Positions 1 through 9,326 of a stretch of 64,000 nucleotides of DNA are shown one piece after another; within the stretch, counting starts at the first letter, position 1; the number at the start of each line of letters is the position of its first letter. The notes beneath the pieces are model-generated. The model was not told the origin of the DNA. It saw only the letters and a list, made by a program, of their open reading frames with translations, and ran no database searches. Source of the stretch: Pseudomonas asuensis (GTDB lineage: Bacteria; Pseudomonadota; Gammaproteobacteria; Pseudomonadales; Pseudomonadaceae). Made by a program: the position numbers and the translations under genes. The stretch lies in assembly GCF_014646755.1 (NCBI RefSeq), contig NZ_BMNW01000006.1, positions 121,745 through 185,744 of the forward strand, read 5' to 3'.

Positions 1-3000
1 GCCGTATTCTCCTGATTCTATCGTTAGTGACCCGCCATGAGCTTTAACAACTGAGCGACATATCGCAAGCCCGATACCCATACCCTCAGTCTTTGTCGTG
101 TAAAGAGTATCAAAGACTCGTTCACGGTCTTCCTCAGCGATGCCAGGACCTGTGTCTTCGATAGTAATCTTTACAGTGTTGTTCTCGACGCTTGAGGCTA
201 TGACAAGGCGTCGATTTTCTTGTGCGACACTTGATAGTGCCTCCAGAGCATTGGTGACCAGGTTATAAATTACCTGCTGGATCTGAACTGGATCGGCAAG
301 CGTGGCCGTATCTGCCTTCAGGCTGATGTCTAGTTTAACGCCCAGCTTCTCCGTGGCAGAAGCTGTCAGCCGAAGCACCTCAAGCACTAACCTATCCAGG
401 AAGATAACTTGAAGGTTGGGCGGGGCTTGTTTAGCTAGAGAACGCAACGCCTTGAGAATGTTGGACGCACGAATGCCATCTAGTCGAATCCCTTCAAGGC
501 CGGCCAACGCTTCCTCTATATCGGCAGGCTCACGTTTGAGCCATCGCAGACTCGCCCCTGCGTTTGAAACAATGGCAAGTAGCGGTTGGCTAAGTTCATG
601 CGCAATAGAAGCAGACAGCTCTCCCATTACTGTAAGGTGCGAAACTCGCGCCAGCTCTGTTTGAGAGCGCAACAGCTCAGCTTCTACTTGAGCTCGTACC
701 TGATTGTCCTCAACGAGTCTGGCATATAACTGAGCAGTCTCTATAGACACAGCGGCTTGAGAAGCAAGAATTTCAAGCATCGTTAGCCGCTCTGAGCAGA
801 AAACGCCAGGAGTCTGGTTGTTCTCGAGGTAGATGAGGCCAATAAGATTGCCTTGTTTGAGAAGTGGCATACAGAGCACTGAACGCGCAATGCTTTTTCC
901 AAGATCCATACGATGAGCTTCGGGACAATCCCGTTGCACATCCTCAAACACGTGAGGTTTACACGTTCTCATGGTTGCATAAAGCACAGACATGGGAGCA
1001 ATTTCTGCTGTAGGCTGGCCGCTATGCATTTGGACCACGACTTCACCTTCGCTCAGGTTTGCAATGGCTGCAAGTACCAGCGTTTCTTTATCTACAGTCA
1101 ATAAAATCCCACGCTCTGCGCCCGCATGAACCATGAGATGATTCATCAGCGTTTTTACCAGACGGTCCAGCAAGACCTCTTCAGAAAGCGCCCTTGCAGC
1201 TTGAATCCCAACCGCAAGGTCAATGCCTGTATGGGCTGAGGCTTGATCCGTTTGCTTTACAATCGGTTCGCTCGCCAGGAAAGAATGGGTGCTTTCTAGC
1301 TGTTTGACCTTACCGAGCGCGCCCCATAGGCGATAACAATCACGAGCCACACGAAAGTGGAGATTTGCTCCGGTTACCAAACCGCTGGCCTCACACATTT
1401 CGGCCATTAGCTCATGTGCTAGAGCCTGCTCATGCACAAATCCAGATGCTGCTGCAGCAATACCGGCTTGGTCAAAGCAGTGCAGGGCCACTAGATACTG
1501 TCCACGCAATTTGGCAATAAGCCCGTCGACCATAAACAACCGGTTACGAAAGGTCTTGGGATTGATTGAGTTCCAAACTACAAATCGTTCACGGTGCCTT
1601 TCAAGCCGCTGCAGTTTCGATGCAGTATCACCAGGAGCCGCAGGGTTGGCTTGTGCCAAGGCGTAGAAAAGATGGAAATCAGAAAGATTGATATGAGCGG
1701 GAAGAGACCAGGCGAGCGGTGCTGCGTCTGCAAACCGGCGAAGTGCGTAGTCCATATGGCCGTAGTAAAAGGCGGACATTCCCGAATAGAGATAAATCCA
1801 AAATAGCGTCGGCTGAGAGACTTTATCTTTATCTAGAGGACCGAACTTATCCGACTCAGGTTTATCAAGGTCTTTGATCGATTGTGCTGGTCGACCTAAT
1901 TGCATATTCAAAGCAAAGGTCTGTTGAGCCAGTAGAATGCGTTCAATATCGATATATTGAAACTGCCTGACCAGTGCTAAACCAGAGCTGATTTCCTTAA
2001 GTACCTCAGGAAGGCGTTCGCCCATAATGAGCAGATCCGAGGCAATGTGGTTACAGGCATAACATGCCATTCCCAAATCGCCCCCTCCATAGCCTGATGC
2101 TAATGCTTCACGTGCTCTTGCTCTGGCATAGTCCAGTGATTCTGTCCAAGGACTTAACTGATCGATTGCAACTAAGGTTGCTGTTCGGGCGGCTGCGTAT
2201 CCATGCTGTTCGACAAAGCTTAGGGCTACATTTCCAAACGCTAGGCCATCAGCATAGGCGTCATAACGAGCAGCAATCATCACGCCAAACCAAGACAAAC
2301 CATAGCAGCAACCAGGTGTGGTGCCATGTAAAAGAGTTAACTCAACCATTTTCGCAAGATGGAGAAAGCTAATTCCATCGTTTACGAAAAAAGACGCAAT
2401 GAGTGTACTCAACAGTTCCATTGCCACTTCTATCTGTGGATCGCTTGCTTTAGGTAGAGTACCAAGCTCGGCAATAGACCTGCTGCCAATGATCGCTTTG
2501 ACTTGCTTATAGGTCTCGTCCAATTCAAATTCAGAAGGATTTCTCTGAAGCGAGATTCCAAGCAGCTTTAAGCCTTCAAGTGCAGCTACGATTGCTCCCT
2601 CATAATTAGAGTGCAACGTAAAGAGCGTAGCCTGTAGACGATATGTCAGTGCTTTATCACGTGGGCTGGTAGCCGCCGCCAGACAGTCATTGATGAGGCG
2701 GTGCGCATTATCCAGTTGCGCAAGCAACATCTCGCACTCCGCTGCAAGCAAGTGGGTTGCAAAGGCTTCAGGATACCAATTGGCCCAACCACTATTTCCC
2801 ATCAATTTTTTGGCCGTTTTTAAATATCCGGCCGCTTGTTCTATAGCAGAAGCGTCCTTGGCTCGACGGGCTGCATCTAAAAGCAAGCCGATAAATGCTC
2901 TCACCTGTTCACACGTCAGCATACGAGGCGAGGCTCGCTGAATATGATTGGCAATTTCAAATGCAGCCTCAGAAGCGCGCGCTCCATAGATACACTGCAT

Positions 3001-5103
3001 GGCTACTGCTATATGCGTATGCTCACTTGCGCGTTCAGAATCTGGTGTAAGGTTATAGGCAGCCTCAAGTACCCGGTCATGGGGGAATACGTAGCTTTGA
3101 CCCTCTCGCTGTAAAAGACCTGCATTTACCAGCGTATCTGCCAGACAGCGCATTTGTTCGACGTCGAGGTTAGCCACGCGAGCCAACAAATCATCGTCGA
3201 AACGTTCTCCAATACACCCCGCTACCCGTATTAGCTCACGTTGCTCTGACGGCAACCGGCCAAGTCGGTTAACCATCAGCTCTATGACATTATCTGCATA
3301 ACGATGCCTTACAACATCATCCATTGACCATATGCACTTTCGTGACGTTGCGTCAAAACGAATGATGCGGTCATCAATCATGGTGCGTAGCATCTGGTTT
3401 ACAAAAAATGGATTTCCTGCCGTCTTGACGTGAATAAGGTGAGCCAGAGCTTCCGTCTCTTCAGGAGGCATCTCAAGATGGGTAGCCAAATATGTTGCGA
3501 CAGCAGCGACAGGCAAGGGCTGCATATAAATCTGCTGAACCAGCAGGGATGAGTGATGTGACGCTAAAGTTATTAGGCCGTCACTGCTTGTCAGATCCCC
3601 GGCTTCACTATCTCGATAGGCCAGTATGAGCAGGACGTTGTGCGGTGGAGAGAGAAGAAACGCTTTGAGAAGAGACAAAGACGAGGCATCTGCCCATTGT
3701 ATATCATCAAAAAAAAGTACCAATGGTTGATCACTATTGGCGAATGCAGATAGCGATTCCAAAAAGGCACTATTTGCTCGCTCCTGCGCGTGACGTGCAG
3801 GCAGGGCGGGCAGGCTTGCTGTAGCACCTATGACCATTTCTATTTGGGGGGAAAGCTCGGTAAGCAGGCGTCCACGGCCGTTAAGTAATTCAAGCAGCCG
3901 CTTACCTGTGTCTTGAACCTCAGTACTGTCTTTACCTAATAGCTGATCAGTAAGCGAAGTAAAGACTTGAGACCACAGCGCATAAGGTACTCCACGATAG
4001 AGGAGGCTACTTTTTCCGCTGGCGTAGTAGATACCCGTTACCTGAGCCAATACCTCATGAACTAAAGCCGATTTACCACTGCCGGCAGGTCCTGATATCA
4101 GGATTACTTCTGAGGCGCCAGTATGAGTAGTGCGTTGTAAGCCCTCTTCTATTTGCTTGCACTCGTGATCGCGCCCCACGAGCTTTTGCCCTCTAGCAGA
4201 GCCTACTAACGGATCTGAACGACCTAAGTTAAATGCTTCAATATGCCCATGGGCTTTCCACTGCTCAAGGCAGTAGAGCAGATCTGAGGCAAGAGATTCG
4301 GCACTTTGATAGCGAGCCTCTGGATCCTTAGCTATCGTTTTTAACAAAATATCGCAAACCATCTTGGGGATGGATAGATCCGTCGCGCAAGGTGAGGCTG
4401 GCTGCACGGCCGTATGAGCATATCTCCATTGGACAGCGTCCACGGCTGACAGGGGTAATGTTCCGCATAGCGCTTGGTACAAAATGGTGCCTAAGGCGTA
4501 GATATCACTCCGAACATCCAGATAGCCAGTCTTTAGATTGCTTTGCTCAGGTGCTTGGTAAGGCCAGGATTTTTCGGTTGGAAGCAAAAAGATAGGTGGC
4601 GGGCGAAAGCCTCGTAGTTTAACCGTACCGCTTGGCATGATTACCAACTGCTCAGGCCTTAGATTGCCATGTAGCACACCGTTCATATGCGCTTTTGCAA
4701 GGGCCAGGGCAGCAGCCTGAGCAATGTCAAGAAAGTGAGCAATGGATAGCTTACCCTTATCTAAAAGAACGGGGAGGTTTGCAGGGCTTACATGTGGATA
4801 CACCACAAGCGGTCCATCAATTGTTCTCAGTAACGCAAGCGGCACTACAGCCCATTCCGGTTTTAAGGGAATGTTGTAGATTGCTTCTAATTGCTCAACC
4901 GCAGACTCTGATTGAGAGGGCGCTCGTATTGCCTCCCACTCATGCCCCGTACGAGGGTCTACTATGTGCAGATAAGCAAATTCATTTTCGCGCCAGAGCA
5001 AGGATAATTTACACCTGGAAAGCCAGGTCTCATCAAAGTTAGTGCCGGCATCGGGTGCGTTACTCGAACTGGAGTCGTAGCGCATGGAGCTCACTGGTAG
5101 CAT
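1..5103 (-). CDS. Giant Ser/Thr-kinase-like / AAA ATPase / GAF / sensor histidine kinase (3' end beyond the window)
   Basis: This is an open frame of 1701 codons without an in-frame stop, truncated by the left window edge inside the histidine-kinase ATPase domain. Domain order from the N terminus: a Ser/Thr-kinase-like domain (about 1-270), an AAA/STAND ATPase with Walker A GPAGSGKS near residue 340, a long helical TPR-like middle, a GAF domain ending in the IYLENNQTPGVF region, then HisKA with the phospho-acceptor in SIAHELSQP and a HATPase with EDTGPGI and GMGIGLAICRS. The kinase catalytic loop reads HGNLRPEQ instead of H-R-D-x-K-x-x-N, and the DFG position reads GFR, so it is probably a pseudokinase. 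ATG at 5103 is the outermost start. ATG at 5085, preceded by GTGAG, is an alternative. It is paralogous to the kinase at 9327-14762 but lacks that protein's PAS domain. No receiver domain is visible. The ligand is unknown. Confidence 0.9.
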   Translation of the reverse strand, partial: MLPVSSMRYDSSSSNAPDAGTNFDETWLSRCKLSLLWRENEFAYLHIVDPRTGHEWEAIRAPSQSESAVEQLEAIYNIPLKPEWAVVPLALLRTIDGPLVVYPHVSPANLPVLLDKGKLSIAHFLDIAQAAALALAKAHMNGVLHGNLRPEQLVIMPSGTVKLRGFRPPPIFLLPTEKSWPYQAPEQSNLKTGYLDVRSDIYALGTILYQALCGTLPLSAVDAVQWRYAHTAVQPASPCATDLSIPKMVCDILLKTIAKDPEARYQSAESLASDLLYCLEQWKAHGHIEAFNLGRSDPLVGSARGQKLVGRDHECKQIEEGLQRTTHTGASEVILISGPAGSGKSALVHEVLAQVTGIYYASGKSSLLYRGVPYALWSQVFTSLTDQLLGKDSTEVQDTGKRLLELLNGRGRLLTELSPQIEMVIGATASLPALPARHAQERANSAFLESLSAFANSDQPLVLFFDDIQWADASSLSLLKAFLLSPPHNVLLILAYRDSEAGDLTSSDGLITLASHHSSLLVQQIYMQPLPVAAVATYLATHLEMPPEETEALAHLIHVKTAGNPFFVNQMLRTMIDDRIIRFDATSRKCIWSMDDVVRHRYADNVIELMVNRLGRLPSEQRELIRVAGCIGERFDDDLLARVANLDVEQMRCLADTLVNAGLLQREGQSYVFPHDRVLEAAYNLTPDSERASEHTHIAVAMQCIYGARASEAAFEIANHIQRASPRMLTCEQVRAFIGLLLDAARRAKDASAIEQAAGYLKTAKKLMGNSGWANWYPEAFATHLLAAECEMLLAQLDNAHRLINDCLAAATSPRDKALTYRLQATLFTLHSNYEGAIVAALEGLKLLGISLQRNPSEFELDETYKQVKAIIGSRSIAELGTLPKASDPQIEVAMELLSTLIASFFVNDGISFLHLAKMVELTLLHGTTPGCCYGLSWFGVMIAARYDAYADGLAFGNVALSFVEQHGYAAARTATLVAIDQLSPWTESLDYARARAREALASGYGGGDLGMACYACNHIASDLLIMGERLPEVLKEISSGLALVRQFQYIDIERILLAQQTFALNMQLGRPAQSIKDLDKPESDKFGPLDKDKVSQPTLFWIYLYSGMSAFYYGHMDYALRRFADAAPLAWSLPAHINLSDFHLFYALAQANPAAPGDTASKLQRLERHRERFVVWNSINPKTFRNRLFMVDGLIAKLRGQYLVALHCFDQAGIAAAASGFVHEQALAHELMAEMCEASGLVTGANLHFRVARDCYRLWGALGKVKQLESTHSFLASEPIVKQTDQASAHTGIDLAVGIQAARALSEEVLLDRLVKTLMNHLMVHAGAERGILLTVDKETLVLAAIANLSEGEVVVQMHSGQPTAEIAPMSVLYATMRTCKPHVFEDVQRDCPEAHRMDLGKSIARSVLCMPLLKQGNLIGLIYLENNQTPGVFCSERLTMLEILASQAAVSIETAQLYARLVEDNQVRAQVEAELLRSQTELARVSHLTVMGELSASIAHELSQPLLAIVSNAGASLRWLKREPADIEEALAGLEGIRLDGIRASNILKALRSLAKQAPPNLQVIFLDRLVLEVLRLTASATEKLGVKLDISLKADTATLADPVQIQQVIYNLVTNALEALSSVAQENRRLVIASSVENNTVKITIEDTGPGIAEEDRERVFDTLYTTKTEGMGIGLAICRSVVKAHGGSLTIESGEYG

Positions 5104-5181
5104 CTCGTAGTAGTGGAGAAACCCTGCCTGCGTTACTCGTGGACGCGAAGCGGTTCCATCGCTGTTTAGGACAGTATTTCT

Positions 5182-5760
5182 CTATCTGTACTCGGCTTGG
5201 GTATGACTAGCTGGTACCGTGTACCCAAATTGCTTTTTGTATTGTGTCGGCGTCAAGCTTAACTGATTGCAGAAAATATAACGTACCCTTTGAGGTATCC
5301 CAAAGCCACCTTATGTAGAAAGAGGTGTCAGAGGTAGAACCCTTTGCTCAAGTAATTTGCGGGCAAAGTCTACCTTGGTATTTTGTACATATTCTATGGC
5401 GGGACGATTGGTTTTGAGCAAGAATCGTCGCCTAAAATTGCGTAGACTTATCTTTGCAAGATCGATCGTAATAGGCTCGTCGATATGATCAATACTATGG
5501 GTTTGTGCTTTTGCAATAGGGCTAACGCCTCTCGCGATAGCTGCCGGCAAAGAACCTTATTATCGCTGTTCACCCTGACGCTTGATGACTGCTGGTAATA
5601 CGTTTACAACCCCAAGCGCAACGCTTTGACCATGATCATCAGCTATAGGGCTGAGGTCATATCATCCCCGCAGTAATGCCGTCAGAGGTAACAGGGGTTT
5701 GATCAAAATAAAGATTTGACCCATCTCGACTATGGCACTGAGAAAAGGGTTCACTAAGTG
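5182..5760 (-). pseudogene. Remnant of a GlxA-type AraC-family transcriptional regulator
   Basis: Reading the minus strand gives pieces of the C-terminal half of a GlxA-like regulator (DJ-1/PfpI-like domain followed by AraC helix-turn-helix). The pieces in order are VTSDGITAGM, then DDHGQSVALGV through RQGEQR, then the first HTH region ISLRNFRRRFLLKTNRP with EYVQNTKVDFARKLLE, then the C-terminal GFGIPQRVRYIF and LTPTQYKKQFG, ending in TAG at 5182-5184. The reading is broken by stops near 5554-5559 and at 5311-5313 and by a frame change near 5665. An intact member would need about 310 codons. No intact N-terminal half is visible. The breaks look like recent decay, because most blocks still share one frame. 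The gene sits in the upstream region of the giant kinase that starts at 5103. Confidence 0.62.
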
Positions 5761-6316
5761 GTTAATCCGTATTGCATGAAATGTATTTTTAATAATTTCT
5801 TTATCAAAAATCACTTTATAAATAAAAATTGTCTTCAACTAATTTAGAAAATTGCTTAATCAATAGCTGGTCTTTATCAAATAAACTGTCTAAGGAAGGA
5901 TATAGGCTTACTGTCTCCGATAATTTTGGCGAGGATGTACTATTGATCATCACAGTCAATAGGTTACGTTTTCCCTGTCTTTATTAAGGTTGCCTAAAAG
6001 AGCTTTCTAACTATATATCTATATTACTAATCCGGTTTTCTGGTTGCTGTGTCTATGATCGTAATGGCGTGAGTGCTTGGGAAGCCCTCTGTATCGCCGT
6101 TCGGATGAGTACATTCTATTAAGGCTTCATTGTGTTGAGCAGTTGAGGACCCAGGCTAACGTTTACCTGTCTATATACCTGCTTGGACTGCAATAAGGTT
6201 GAGTTAGCAGGGGCGCTATAATTAGGTTATGAAAGCATCCATTATTTAGGGGGCTATGGCCTGGAATTATGCCAGGACTATGCTAGAGGTATCAGCCTGA
6301 TTTACTGTCATGCACT
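5761..6316. other. AT-rich non-coding or decayed DNA
   Basis: No frame with convincing coding character was found here. The stretch is visibly richer in A and T than its neighbours and lies between two recognisable gene remnants, so it probably belongs to the same decaying segment. Confidence 0.5.
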
Positions 6317-6520
6317 TTGGTCCGGGTACGTCTTGATCAGGCTTTAAACGAGCAAGGTATCATTATTCCCCCCCAGCGGACCGTTCAGCATGATACGGCT
6401 GGGCAGGCTACGGTGCTGGTCGTCAATGCGCAGAATCAGGTTGAACAAAAGACGGTTCGCCTGGGTGGCGTCCAGGATGATCGCTAAATCATTGAGGAGG
6501 GCTTAACGTCATCCGAGGTC
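6317..6520 (+). pseudogene. Remnant of an RND-efflux membrane fusion (adaptor) protein
   Basis: The frame from 6317 reads LVRVRLDQALNEQGIIIPPQ, followed by ATVLVVNAQNQVEQKTVRLG and GGVQDDR, then a TAA at 6485-6487 and IIEEGL. This matches the C-terminal membrane-proximal domain of AcrA/MexA-type periplasmic adaptors, which typically read FVRVRL...(L/I)(V/L)P..., VLVV..., V..G...D.W.(V/I).EGL. The stop falls where the family normally has Trp in D-x-W. No upstream lipoyl or hairpin domains, no signal peptide and no adjacent RND pump gene were found, so only a fragment of roughly 65 codons remains. The family call rests on visual similarity. Confidence 0.5.
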
Positions 6521-6807
6521 ACGCCTGCTTTATATACTCCTTTGGATACAAAACAGGCCATAGCGCCTTCGTGTCACTTTTTTGAACAACAAGCGCCTAT
6601 ATCTGAGTACGCTAAAGGAGTGCTCGTCTAGCTGAAGCGCGTATAAATATACCTTAATACCGCGTCCTAGAGCAGGTAACTCTTTTTACGCTCCATCACG
6701 CTTATTATCTCAAGAGATAATATCTACTCTGATCCGAGCCGTTATAGCATCCATCCTGCCAGTGCTTTCCACGTTGAGAAGGCAGTCTGTCAATAATAAA
6801 GGATTGG

Positions 6808-8187
6808 GTGACGCTCATGATTATGCTAGGTCAAGCCCAGGTATTTCTTCAGCAGAGAAAGGTCTTGAGGAATGACATAGTGCAGCCCTTGGGTGCGCGT
6901 GCGTTCGATGTATTAGAGTTATTGTTGAAGGCAAGAGGGCAGGTCGTCAATAAAGACCAGATCCTGCAATGCGTCTGGCCTTCAACGGTTGTGGAGGAAA
7001 ACAACCTTCAAGTACATATCTCCTCGCTTCGCAAAGCCTTGGGCTGTAATAAGGACATCATACGCACGATACCAGGAAGGGGATATCTGCTGGTTGGGCA
7101 GGACGAGGAGGCACTAATGCCAAAGACTCCGACTCCATCACTTTGGGCGGACACAGGCAGCGTGTTGATCGGACGCGACGACGTCCTTGCGCAGGTCCAT
7201 GACGCGCTGGCACGTAACCTCTTGGTCACCCTTATTGGATGTGGTGGCATCGGGAAAACAGCAATAGCACTAGCGCTGGCTGCCTCGATTCATGAGAGTC
7301 AGGCGAGGGTGGTTTTTCAAGTGATGTTTGCTGATGAGCAGTCACCCGATGGCCTGCTTGATAAACTGGCCAAAGCTATGGACATTGAGCCAGGCTCCAT
7401 GGAGCAGGTAATGGACCGGCTCAAGCAACGGTACACAGACAATGCGTTGCTGATCGTGCTTGATAATTGTGAGCATCTGATCGAGGGGGTGGCTTCGCTG
7501 TGCGAATTCTTGTTCGCAACGGGACTTTGCCTAAAAATCCTGGTCACTAGCCGCGAGCCCTTGCGGATACGTAATGAGCATACGATTCGCATTCCGCCAC
7601 TTGACACCGTTGGTGTGGAGTCTAGCGCGCAGGCGCTTCTCACTTGCAGTTCAACACAGCTGTTAATTCTCCGGCTATCGGGACTTGACCCCTCCTTTGT
7701 CCCTGACAATGCCAGCTTGGCGCTGTTGGGAGAAGTAGGGAGACTTGTCGATGGAGTACCATTGGCTCTGGAAATGGCTGCCATCCGGGCCTCAGCATTA
7801 GGGCTGCAAATAGTGATTGATGAATTGATTGATCGGCCACACATGCTGGATGCCAGCTTGCGAACAGCGCCCAGGCGCCAGCAGAGCCTTGCAGCTTGCA
7901 TTGAGTGGAGCTATCGGCTTTTAGAAATGGAAGAGCGCAGTGTATTGCTTATGATCAGTCGTCTGGATGGTCAGTTTTCTCTGGACGCCGTTTGTGAAGT
8001 TGCTAGCGGACTAGGCTTTACCCACCGACAGCTCATGGACAGCATGATGGGGCTGATTACCAAATCGCTCCTGCTTATTGTCCCCCAGGGACCGTTTCAC
8101 CGTTACCGACTAATGCGGGCGACACGCAGCTATCTGCTACACCAAATAGCAGTGAGAAATGATTCATCGCTTAGCATGTATCCATGA
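6808..8187 (+). CDS. Winged-helix (OmpR/PhoB-type) DNA-binding protein fused to a STAND/NB-ARC-like ATPase
   Basis: 459 residues. The N terminus (about 1-100) is a PhoB-type winged helix without a receiver: GARAFDVLELLLKARGQVV, the VVEENNLQVHISSLRKALG recognition region and the IRTIPGRGYLLVG wing. A P-loop follows at about 143-151 (GCGGIGKTA), then a Walker B LIVLDNCEH near 213-222 and the TSREPLRI sensor-like motif typical of predicted ATPase regulators of the COG3903 type. The usual long C-terminal TPR domain is absent, so the protein ends soon after the winged-helix part of the STAND module. The start is GTG at 6808, with AAAGGA about 4 bases upstream. ATG at 6817 is an alternative. The stop overlaps ATG 8184 in an ATGA, so the downstream regulator may be translationally coupled. 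It is likely an ATP-dependent transcription factor of the signalling block. Its target is unknown. Confidence 0.85.
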   Translation: MTLMIMLGQAQVFLQQRKVLRNDIVQPLGARAFDVLELLLKARGQVVNKDQILQCVWPSTVVEENNLQVHISSLRKALGCNKDIIRTIPGRGYLLVGQDEEALMPKTPTPSLWADTGSVLIGRDDVLAQVHDALARNLLVTLIGCGGIGKTAIALALAASIHESQARVVFQVMFADEQSPDGLLDKLAKAMDIEPGSMEQVMDRLKQRYTDNALLIVLDNCEHLIEGVASLCEFLFATGLCLKILVTSREPLRIRNEHTIRIPPLDTVGVESSAQALLTCSSTQLLILRLSGLDPSFVPDNASLALLGEVGRLVDGVPLALEMAAIRASALGLQIVIDELIDRPHMLDASLRTAPRRQQSLAACIEWSYRLLEMEERSVLLMISRLDGQFSLDAVCEVASGLGFTHRQLMDSMMGLITKSLLLIVPQGPFHRYRLMRATRSYLLHQIAVRNDSSLSMYP

Positions 8188-8243
8188 ACAGCCCAGCTCA
8201 CACTGTGAAAAGCGTATTTCAGACGCTTGAAGAGAATCACTGC

Positions 8244-8897
8244 ATGACCGAGTCGTTCTGTCCTGAAACTATAGGCTCACTACGGGCACAGGGATTTGAG
8301 CCTGTTGTTTATATCGTTGATGACGAGGCAAGCATCTGCCAGGCATTGTCCCGCTTGTTACGCTCGTACGATATTCGTTGCGAGACGTTTTCAGACCCTC
8401 AGCACTTTCTGGATCAACCCTGCTCACTGCAACCCTGTTGCCTGCTGTTGGATGTCAACCTGGCGCAAGGTGACGGGTTTTCCTTGCAGGATGAAATGAA
8501 TCAGCGCGGGCTGATGCTCCCCATCATTTTCATTACCGGATTCGGCACTATTCCAATGTCCGTTCGTGCAATGAAGGCCGGTGCTCATGAGTTCCTTACA
8601 AAGCCGTTCAATGAAGAAGAACTGCTACAGGTGGTAGTGCAGGCGCTCCAGCTTGATGCCGGGCGGCTGGCTTACCGTCTGGAAACAGAGGCCCTGAGAC
8701 AACGTTACCAAAGCCTTACAAAGCGAGAAAAAGAAGTACTTGAGCTGATCCTGAGCAGCCACATGGTCAAGCAAATCGCATTTACGCTGAACATTAGCGA
8801 GATTACGGCAAAAGTGCATAAGCGACACGTACTCACCAAAATGAAGGCAAGGACGCCCCTGGAACTATTAAAAATCTATGAACGGCTTCAGCCATGA
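8244..8897 (+). CDS. FixJ-type response regulator (receiver + LuxR HTH)
   Basis: The receiver domain begins at VVYIVDDEAS, has the phospho-acceptor Asp in LLLDVNLAQGDGF, the Thr of IFITGFG and the Lys of FLTKPF. A LuxR/FixJ helix-turn-helix follows (LTKREKEVLELI, KQIAFTLNISEITAKVHKRH). The frame is open from ATG 8184, which overlaps the stop of the preceding gene. ATG 8244 is preferred because AAGAGA lies 8 bases upstream and the extra 20 residues belong to no domain. If 8184 is used, the protein has 237 residues. It is probably phosphorylated by the histidine kinase encoded downstream, which has no receiver of its own. That link is inferred from neighbourhood. Confidence 0.88.
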   Translation: MTESFCPETIGSLRAQGFEPVVYIVDDEASICQALSRLLRSYDIRCETFSDPQHFLDQPCSLQPCCLLLDVNLAQGDGFSLQDEMNQRGLMLPIIFITGFGTIPMSVRAMKAGAHEFLTKPFNEEELLQVVVQALQLDAGRLAYRLETEALRQRYQSLTKREKEVLELILSSHMVKQIAFTLNISEITAKVHKRHVLTKMKARTPLELLKIYERLQP

Positions 8898-8936
8898 GCT
8901 TGCAGGCGACGATTCGTCCTTTATGAGAACGCTACT

Positions 8937-9314
8937 ATGACAGTCATCTGTATCGTCGATGACGATGCTTCTGTACGCAAGAGCCTCGGGAACCTCCTCA
9001 AGTCGGCAGGCTATCGCCCTGCCAGTTTCGAGTCAGGCGAAGCATTTCTCGAATCAGAAGCGGCGGGTACGGCAGGATGCTTGTTGCTGGATATGTGTCT
9101 GCAAGGCATGCATGGCCTTGAAGTACAGCGGCAGCTGCTGGTAGCAGGCAGGACGATCAGTGTGATATGCATGTCGGCGCACGCAGATGACCATGTTAAA
9201 CGGAGCGCGTATGCTGCAGGCGCCATCAGCTTTCTCGACAAACCATTCGATGATCTGGCTCTGCTGGAGCGGATCAGCGTTGCATTGGCCCAGTACGACC
9301 AAGCAAGAATTTGA
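8937..9314 (+). CDS. Single-domain response regulator (stand-alone receiver)
   Basis: 125 residues consisting only of a CheY-like receiver: CIVDDDASVRKSLGNLLKSA at the N terminus, the phospho-acceptor Asp in LLLDMCLQGMHG, Ser of CMSAH and Lys in FLDKPF. It has no output domain. It lies 39 bases after the FixJ-type regulator and 12 bases before the giant kinase, so the three are almost certainly one operon. A stand-alone receiver beside a non-hybrid kinase could act as a phosphate sink, a phosphorelay intermediate or an allosteric switch. The sequence does not decide between these. Confidence 0.87.
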   Translation: MTVICIVDDDASVRKSLGNLLKSAGYRPASFESGEAFLESEAAGTAGCLLLDMCLQGMHGLEVQRQLLVAGRTISVICMSAHADDHVKRSAYAAGAISFLDKPFDDLALLERISVALAQYDQARI

Positions 9315-9326
9315 CGGACTATAGAT

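Noticed and set aside
7317-7901. 194-codon minus-strand frame
   Set aside because: Antisense to the winged-helix/ATPase gene, with Ser/Arg-rich composition typical of a shadow frame.
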